Of a stretch of 64,000 nt of DNA, positions 1-9,200 are shown piece by piece. The DNA is taken from NCBI GenBank assembly GCA_964019695.1, contig OZ026522.1, positions 62,023,811 to 62,087,810 of the forward strand. Reading direction: 5' to 3'. The translations under genes and the position numbers were made by a program. Positions within the stretch are counted from its first letter, which is position 1. The number at the start of each line of letters is the position of its first letter. Source of the DNA: Loripinus fragilis. Taxonomy: Eukaryota > Mollusca > Bivalvia > Lucinida > Lucinidae. The notes under the pieces are model-generated. The model searched no databases. It was not told the origin of the DNA and was given only the letters and a program-made list of their open reading frames with translations.

Positions 1-60
1 AGGGTGTTCGAAAGAAATGTCTCTCTGAGACAATTCTTTTTAGCACCCGCAACAAATGTC
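1..60 (+). repeat. Hairpin MITE core, decayed copy
   Basis: GGGTGTTCGAAAGAAATGTC pairs imperfectly with GACAATTCTTTTTAGCACCC around a short centre. Same family as the copy at 283-447. Confidence 0.6.
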
Positions 61-138
61 CATGTCTCGGCCGACAAATAAGTAAAACAATGTGTAGGCT
101 TCAAAGTTTCTCATGCGGAATAATTCTGTCTTTTTGAG

Positions 139-246
139 GTGTATGGACCCTTGAGCAGAAAGGTTTGAAGCCCAAGTTCAACATTACATTTGAGGGAGCC
201 ATTCCTACTATAACCCACAGAGCTCTGGTAGCTATGGAAGCTGCAG
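139..246 (+). CDS. SIRT6: SIRT6 exon (first in window)
   Basis: Encodes [13 protein letters not shown] followed by a segment ending [12 protein letters not shown], matching the SIRT6 region before the catalytic core. The acceptor is TTTTTGAG at 131-138 and the donor GTAAGT at 247. It enters with two bases of a split Gly codon and leaves with one base of the next split Gly codon. Confidence 0.9.
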
Positions 247-3200
247 GTAAGTACATAGTTCCAGTTAAGGAAACTTTTTTAGTGTATAATTGTAATTATT
301 TTCTTACCTATTAATGTAAACATATGTTTTGGGTGCTCAAAAGAACCATCTCACAGAGACGGTTCTTTTGAGTACCCACAGCATATGTTTTGATTGATAG
401 AGGAGTAAGAAAAATAGCTTTTAATCATACACTCTTATCTGGAGGCTTGTTAAAATATAATAAATTTGCAAAAAAAAATCTCTTTACAGATAGTTGATGC
501 TCAGATCAGGCCTCAAGGTAATCTACTTGTTTCATGCTGAACTCACCTGGCATGAAATTTATTCTGCTCATAATTGTTAAAATGTCGATATTTCTTGGCA
601 TTTTAACATTTATTAGCAGGATAAATCCAACATCTGCATGTTGTAAGCAGTAAAAATCTTAATTTTTCAATGAAATTTCGTGGTCAGCTGATTTGGCTAG
701 ACTGCACTTTACCAGTCTCTACTGACTTTGACTAAAGTTTATAGTTATGCTTATATTGTTGTTCTGCATGCTTTTGACATAATTAGTTACAATCTTGCAG
801 GAGTGTGGGCAGCAGGAATGTAGGACATTTCGTTCAAGGACATTTCGGCCTAGGACCTTTCGGCCCGGACATTTCGGCCACGGACATTTCGGCCACGGAA
901 AATGCCAAAGGTGGACGTTTCTGCAATAACCATAAATTGTGGGTTGGGGTGTATGATGCATTTCTTAGGAAATAGATGCCTGAATATCATATACATGTAT
1001 TATTACTACAGTCAAACCTCGATTATTGGAAGTGCCAGGGACCGCAGGAATCCTTTCGAATAATCGGTAGTTCGAATGATCGAAATCGGAAGTTTTCGGA
1101 TATTTTCCGAAAAGCTCGGTGCTTTCATAGAACGTCATTGTTTTGCCAGAGTTTGCAACTTCAACTCTTGTTTTCCGTGAAGTAATCGGAACATCTGTCA
1201 CAGCATTAAAGAAAATGAGCTCCTTGGAGGATATGCTTTGCAGGTCGAAGAACGCAGAAAAGAAAAGAATATCAGAGCTTACACACTATATATATGTAAC
1301 AACATCGATAACAACAATGGAAATAAAAGTTAAATGTAAATTGACAAACCATATTTACTGACGAAATATTGTCTCCTTTTTATCGCCCTACTGTCATAAG
1401 GTCTCCACCAAGCTTGCACACAACGTCGGGCCATTAACGGACCAACAGCGATAGGCCATTGAGTTAGCATATCGATGGCGGGCCTTTGATGGCCCGATGT
1501 TGTGTGCTTTTTGGGCTGGTGACTTTTCTTTTATTTCAGCGAAAACATACGAGTTGGTGTTAAAAAGAACCGTCTCGATGAGAGGGTCCTTTTAAGCATC
1601 CAAAACTAGGTTTTGGTTGCTTTCCCTCAATTGTAAAATTGTGTTTTTTATGCATTCAAAAGAAGTGTTTCGATGAGACAGTTCTTTTGAGCACCCAAAG
1701 CACATGTCCGTGATATTCGTCTTTTAGCAAAATTGTTGTTTTTGTTGTAACCTGTTTGATCTTCAAAGTCGGTGCGCTTGGCGTGTTCGCTTAATGTACA
1801 GTGGTCAAGAATAAATCAAAGCATGAGAGTGGATCATATTAAAATCAATTTTAGCTCATTTATGCCCATAGATAGACATTTTAAAAACATCAAACAAAAC
1901 CACCATTGCAGACGACCTTAATTAAAGACACCATTTACTCACTTAACGGTTGATCACGTAAAAGTGTGAACATTAATCCGGTGTCAATTACCTGTTGCAA
2001 CTTTGTTTGCTAAATCACTCGAGTGTGTTAAATCGAACTCGACCAAACAAAGAAATCATGATCATCATGCGTGACATTTGGACTTCGAATCTTGAAGGGT
2101 AATTTTAATAGTAATTTCGTTCATCGGGACCGACGAATCACTTCGAAAAATTGATTTTTTCGGATAATCGAAATTCGAATAATCGGAAGTTTTATTGCAA
2201 TAGATAATAGAGAAAAAAGTCGGGACTGTCCGTCGTCTTCGAATAACCCGGTAGTTTCGGATAATTGACGTTCGGATAACCAAGATTTGACTGTATATTA
2301 TATTTCTCTAACTAGTAACTAACTGGATTAACTAATACAGGTAATGGGTACTTTATAAGGTATATATCATTTACTGCTGTATAATATACACCAAAATTTA
2401 CCGGTTTCTCTGAAAAACAGCATGATCCTATTATCATGCATCTTTGAATCTGCTGTAAGTATTCACATGCATATTTGATTTAATAAGGTTAAGAAATGCA
2501 TCACACATTTATACATGCACACATCCCAAACCCAAAACTTATGGTTATGGCCGAAATGTCAACCTTTGGCATTTTCTGCGGCAGAAATGTCCGTGGCCAA
2601 AATGTCTGTGGCCGAAATGTACAAGCACCGGGCAGCAGCCCCCATTATTTGTAAAATGTTGGTACAAATTTTAAACAAAGACCGGTAAAGTGCAGTTGTT
2701 CCAATGAGTTGAGCATGAAAAAAGTTTTGTAACAACTGGGCTAGGTTTACTTCTAATCGGGGACAGCACCATTTAATATGCCTTTTTAGTATGTCTTTGT
2801 TTATTTTGATTTTCATTGGTCTGTCATTTGATGGTTGATATGTCATATTTTGAGATTTAAAAAAAAATGCCTGATTATGCATTATATTCACAGTCACGAC
2901 ATTGATGAACTGAAAGTTGAAAGACAGCAACTTAGTTAAGTGAAAGGGTGCAAATATATAGTAGTTTTATATGTGATAATATTACTATATGGCGAAAGGA
3001 AGGGGTCATAATCTGGTCATTACCTGAAAACTTTGCTCATTTGTATGAATTTTCATTACCTGGAAAATTTGGTCATTTGTATGAGTTTTCAATCCGCTCT
3101 TTTGACTATGGTTAGCCGCTCATTTCATACTCTGTCACGGTATGATTTCCATTGCAGGTGTTGTTAAATATGTGATCAGTCAGAATGTTGATGGCCTCCA

Positions 3201-6200
3201 TATCCGCTCAGGCTTCCCGAGGAACAGACTGTCCGAACTCCATGGCAATATGTTTGTTGAAGAATGTAACAAATGTTTCTGTCAGGTAAGATATTGTATT
3301 GTTATCATCTTGAGAGCAGGCTCATTTTGTCTCTACAAGTAAGTATATGCATATGTCAAATTAAGCAACTTAACAACTTTTTATGCATAAATTTGTTATT
3401 CTAATGCACTTGAGTTTCTAACACGACGTCTGATTGGATATCGTCAAAAATTTGCGACAGTATATCCAGCGATATACTGTCGGAAACAGTTTGACATCAA
3501 CTATTACGTCACATTTCTTTGGATAACATGTGGCTTGCAACGCTCCAATTTAAGCTCAAAATGCAGAAGTGCCTTAGAATGGGGATAACAATATTCAAAA
3601 TTTTCATTTGGGGAGGTGTAACGTCGGATATACATGTGGAATTCCGGCCGTATATTTGACTATAAAGCTCCCCAAATGAAAATTTAAATACAATGTACAG
3701 CTATCCCCTAATTATTTTCTTACCCTTCAGTATAAACATATGTTTTGGTTGAGAAATGATAAAAGAACTTTTAATTACACACCTTTATATGGAGCCCTGA
3801 TATGTGTTTAAAGGAATCAATATTAAGGCAGACTATATTAACAATTCATTCTACTAACTATTGATATTTGTACAGATTATCACTCCTAGACATATCATCA
3901 TATGTTCCTCGATGCAAGAAAACCTGTCGTCTGGGTTAGATAACCAACAAAGTCGCAGAACAGCCTGCCAATCCATGCAGACTGCGCCTTTGTTATTCGC
4001 TTTGTGGAAAGTATCATATCTAAACTTGCAACAGGTGAAATTTCAATTTTCTAGCGAGTATCTGAGGAGACTGATTTTAGTCTCACTTTGTCAAAAAACC
4101 CCGAAGACAGGTTATGTTGCGTAGAGGCCCATATGACGAATTAGAATCTACTATGAATTTATTTGATCAGTTAAAAGTACTGAGTGTTTGATGATTATCT
4201 TGAAATTGATGTTTGTGTTTTCAGTATATAAGAAGTACAGTTGTGCCTACCATGGGAATGAAATTGACAGGAAATCCATGCACACAGCGAAAATCAAGAG
4301 GTCTTTGCAGGTAAATAATAACTTCATTCTTAAATCTTGTATCCAAAAGCATGTATGACCAGGAAATTACCTCAATCACCGGGACTTTAGTTAAGAGTGC
4401 GTAACAAAAATTTAATTTTCTTATTTCTCAACCAAAACATATGTTGTTGGTTGGTTGGTTGGTTTTGTTGCTTTACGTCCCAAGCCAACAGCTATGGTCA
4501 TTGCGGGACGGTCATTTCACCTAACCACACTTTTTCCTGGGCAGGCTTGAACAAGCGGTTAACCAGTAATTTGTGCACATACTTTCTCTTGTAACTGACA
4601 ACAACCCTTCTTGAATGAATCAGCGGAAGGGAGGAGAATGACCGTAGAAATTATTTCATGATCAATCTCCACGAAAGTATGGGACCGGGCCGGGATCGAA
4701 CTCGCGACCCCTGGATCTGCAGTCAGACATGCATCTGTAGCCAGACACGTTACCGACTGCGCTACGCGGCCCGGTATATGTTGTTGGTACTCAAAAGAAC
4801 CGTCTCAGTGAGACGGTTCTTTTGAGCACCCAAAACATATGTATTGAGACGGTTATTTTAAGCACCCAAAATATATGTTGAAACTGATGGGTAAGAAAAT
4901 ATTTACAACTTTACGCTGAATTTTTTGCTTATCTAAACCTATGATCACAGAGCAATGGGAGTTCGATCCCGGCCCGGTCCCATACTTTCGTGGAGATTGA
5001 TCGTGAAATAATTTCTACGGTCATTCTCCTCCCTTCCGCTGAATCATTCAAGAAGGGTTGTTGTCAGTTACAAGTGAAAGTATGTGCACGAAGTACTGGT
5101 TAACTGCTTGTTCAAGCTTGCCCAGTAAAAAGTGTGGTTAGGTAAACTGACCATCCCGCCATGACCATAGCTGTTGACTTGGGACGTAAAGCAACAAAAC
5201 AAACAAAAAAAACAGACCAATGGATAGCACCATGAGGAAGAGACACACACAAACACACACATATAAAGGAAGAATTCAATTAAACTAAAGGCAACCAGCT
5301 CTCACTTCCTTATAGTAATCATCCATTTGGACTGTGCTTATTACGTTTGATTGACCCACTGTCATTCCCAGGAAAAATAAATATTTCCAATATGGTAGTA
5401 AGTGGAGTTGTGTTTGAATGTTGTCAACAATAGACTAGAGCAGAAGTTGATGGTACACCATCGCAAATACCCGCTTTTTGACCTACAACCTTTACCTTGG
5501 GGTCAAGGTCACACAAAATGTTGCTCAGTACCAGCAACATAATATGACCTATGCACCTGTAAAGTTTGAAGTTGCTATGTCCAATGGTTAAGGAGATGAA
5601 GCATTTACAAAAAATACATTATATCAATAGGTCAAGGTCACACCAAATTATATGACCTTTGCACCTGCAAAGTTTAAAGTTGCTACGTCCAACAGTTAAG
5701 GAGAAGATGCATTTACAAGAAAGTATATTATTTGACCTTGACCTTCACTTAATGTTGTCCAGTGCCCTGACTGCCCTCTACATCATGTGGCCTATGCACC
5801 TACAGAGTTTGAAGTTACTACGTCAAAAGCTTTAGGAGAAGAAGCATTTACAAGAAAATTCAATATTTGACCTTTGACCTTGACCTTGGGGTCAAGGTCA
5901 CACTAAATGTTGCCCAGTACCCTCTACACCATGTGACCTATCCAGCTACAAAGTTTGAAGTTGCTAGGTCTAACCTTTCAGGAGGAGATACATTTACAAG
6001 AAAATACATTATTTGATCTTTGACCTTGACCTTGGGGTCAAGGTCACACAAAATGTTGCCCAGTACCCTCTACATTATGTGACCTTTTCAGCTACAAAAT
6101 TTGTAGTTGCTACGTCAAAACAGTTAAAGAGGAGAGGCATTTACAAGAAAATTCAATCTTTGACCTTGACCTTGGGGTCAAGGTCACACAAAAAGTTGCC

Positions 6201-9200
6201 TAGTACCCTCTACATCATGTGACCTATTCAGCTACAAAGTTTGAAGTTGCTATGTCTAACCGTTTAGGAGGAGATACAATTACAAGAAAATACAATATTT
6301 GACCTTTGACCTTGACCTTGGGGTAAAGGTCACACGAAATGTTGCCCAGTACCCTCTACATCATGTGACCTATTCAACTACAAAGTTTGAAGTTGCTACC
6401 TCTAACGGTTTAGGAGGAGATACATTTACAAGAAACGTGACGGACGGACGTACGCACGGACGGACGTACGCCCAATATTGAATATCGGGCCAGTCTATAA
6501 AGGGTCATTAATAAGGGGCCAAGTGTCCGAAATAACGAGCAAGTTTAGCTCCGAATTGGCCCATTAATATCAGACTAACAAATTACTAGGGGCCATTTCC
6601 AGTTTAGACGTCCATCACCATAGACATATAATGGCCCTTTTTTAGAAGTTTATTTAATTACCTCCCCTGAGGTCCCCTGAATCATTTGAGGCAACTTAAA
6701 GAGGGCCATGGCCCCTTGTTAAGAAATGGCCCCTTGTCTATCTCCAGACGACTAAAAAGGCCCCCAAATCCATATCAGAAGCACGGCCGGACAGACAGAC
6801 GGACAGACTTTGACACGAAATTAATATACCCTTTTTTTCTAAAGAAAAAAGCGGGTATAATGAGTCAGGCCTCCAAATAAACAAATATTTTTGGGCATAA
6901 AATTGTTAATTATTTCTTATCCCTCAGTTTAAACATTTGTTATGGTTGCTCAAAAGAACTGTCTCATTGAAACGGTTCTTTTGAGTACCCACACCATGTG
7001 TTTTGGTCGAGAAGTAAAAAAAAAAAATTGATAAGGAACCCTGTGAGTTAATGAATCATTTTGTACCAAATTATAAGTTGGAGGGGGAACTTAAACCCTT
7101 TGTATACTAGAGCACAGGTTTAGATAAACAAAAATTTACAGCGTAAAATTGTAAATATTTTCTTACACATAATTTTTAGCATGTTTTTGGTTCTCAAAAA
7201 AACCTCAATTGGACGGTTCTTTTGAGTACCCACAAAATATGTTTTGGTTGAGAAATAAGAAAATTATTTTTCTGTTACACACTCTTAACTAAAGTCCTGC
7301 TAGAGTCTCCTAAAGGAGTACTTTGACAAACAGTGAAGATGCAGATGATACTTATCAGTGATCAGCTACAATAATATGCTGTCTTCTATACAGTCTGATT
7401 TTCAGTTTCCCAGCAAGCTACATTGCAGATTTTGGGCGCTGTAAACACAATAGTAGTGGCACCCCACCCCCACCCACCCCTTTACAAAAAACCCTCTGAT
7501 TTTGTCCTGTATTTTACCTAGTGGGCGATATATAAATTTAGCTGTTTAGTCACACCTTCAAGATGAAACGCTTGCATATACGCAAGAAGTGTTTGAAAAA
7601 TAATGAATTGAGATTGACTGGTTGACGATCTGTTTTCAAGAGTGGTTACCAGTGTTTTTAGCAGCGATTTTAGTAAAAATCAGTGACCAGTCCAGGTTTA
7701 CTCTGGGAAAGAGAATCATACATACGCACCAAAACAAACCCCCCTGCATAACCTGGGAATTGGCTCTAGCAAGTGATGTGAAAGAAATTTAATTTTTTTG
7801 CGTATTCTGAGCATTTGAATGCCTAAATAAAGCAAATACAAAGCTTGTCTGGCTCTCTGAAATGTACACTTTAAATGGTAGACAATGTTCTTTTTTATCC
7901 CTGCACAGTTGGTTGTCCAGAATGGTGTGTGCCTTTATTGCCTGCATGTACTGAAAGGGCGTATATGTCAAAAAAAGTGAGTATGATCAGGAAATACCAC
8001 AATCACAAACTGCAGACACCCAGTGGCACTGCGAGGAAGAGCCGCTCAACCATCACGAGACACCAAGTTGCATCAAGTTGCAATTAAGGCTTAACATATT
8101 AAATATTAAATGTTCAATGCTTTGTAATATTTGTATCTCAGCTTTATTGATCCATAAACTTTTACCCATGGGAATGAATTACAGTAAAGCCTGTGTAAAA
8201 TGGCCACTCAAAAATAGATAAAACAAAGATAGATCTTAATGACAAATGGTAGCTTAATGAAGGTAGAAAGTATTTTAGAATGAGCATTCTGCAATACTTT
8301 TGACCTGCAATTAGTGATAATATGCCTTTAAAACCAATTTTCAGTCTTTTTGAGAGTGGCCGTTTTACACAGGTTTTACTGTATTATTGATTAACTCTTT
8401 GCCAGCTAGTGTTGTCTGCTGAAAAACTTTGCAAACAGTTTGGACACAGATCGGGCACAAAACGTTAGGCCGGATCTGGATCCAAACTGTTTTGACACTC
8501 CGAAGGTACATGTATTCCTGAAAGAATTTTTCGAAAAAGTTGTTTTTGAAAAAAGTCAGTAGACAGAAAAGCATGCAAAATTATCCAGGAGAGAAAGAGT
8601 TAAATGTTCAACTGTTTCAAATATTTGTTTTTCAGCATTTTGGATCTATAAACTTTTACCCATGCAAATGAGTTATAATTATTGATTAATTAGAAGTTGT
8701 TAATGATATTTCAGAGGAAAATTACACGACACGATTCTAGATTGGGAGCACACACTTCCAGAACAAGATCTTGACAATGCTGACAAACATTCAAGGTAAT
8801 TATAGGAAAATGGAATTTTAGATGTATTGAAGTGTCTTAGCCAAAGTTTGGGGTTCTACTTTTACTTACAAATGTATACTAGTCAGAAGTGTGTGCTTTT
8901 ATCAATATTCTGAAAAGCTATAAGCACTATATCACCTCCATTTGCATTTCCAAATAGGCCAGCAAATCTGTATACGTTACCACAAAACAACTAAGGGTTA
9001 ATCATAAAATTGTATCTGGGAGGTTTTGGCGAATAGGTGTACCCTCATTTTCATAAATTACAAGAATTTGCATTGGATGGTGGGGTAAGTTTTGACACTT
9101 TGACCAAAAACCACGACTCTCCTGCAGAATGAGTGTCCATTTCAGCACTTAAGAGTTCAATATGAGTTTGGCTTTAAAAGTGTTTTGTGGCCAAAAGCGG

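Larger units (their letters stand above)
1009..2293. mobile_element. Non-autonomous pogo/Tigger-like transposon
   Basis: Termini CAGTCAAACCTCGATTAT and, at the other end, ATAACCAAGATTTGACTG are inverted repeats, and the element is flanked by TA at 1007-1008 and 2294-2295. CAGTCAAA ends and TA duplication are typical of Tc1/mariner pogo-Tigger elements. Sub-terminal TTCGAATAATCGGAA-type motifs repeat inside both ends. There is no transposase ORF. It is nested within the foldback at 685-2718. Confidence 0.7.
685..2718. mobile_element. Foldback element with long inverted arms
   Basis: Left arm about 685-960 and right arm about 2478-2718 are inverted copies. GACTGCACTTTACC at 701 reappears inverted near 2690. 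Multiple GGACATTTCGGCC-like units at 837-897 reappear as GGCCGAAATGTC near 2550-2620. GATGCATTTCTTA at 954 is mirrored near 2490. The interior is occupied by the pogo-like element at 1009-2293. No transposase seen. Confidence 0.7.
247..3157 (+). other. SIRT6 intron, repeat-filled
   Basis: 2.9 kb between GTAAGT and TTGCAG. It holds one hairpin MITE, a long foldback with a pogo-like element nested in it, and decayed hairpins. I see no coding potential: the short ORFs here are translations of the inverted repeats. Confidence 0.8.
3286..4224 (+). other. SIRT6 intron between zinc-half exons
   Basis: 939 bp holding family F copy 1 and the hairpin-less H copy; nothing else recognised. Confidence 0.7.
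8090..8700 (+). repeat. Local ~500-bp duplication carrying two MITE insertions
   Basis: The stretch 8099-8181 (AAATGTTCAATGCTTTGTAA to TTTACCCATGGGAATGAATT) is repeated at 8602-8680. The second copy reads straight through ATAATTATTGATTAATT, where the first is interrupted by the TA-type MITE, so it is an empty site. Confidence 0.7.
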
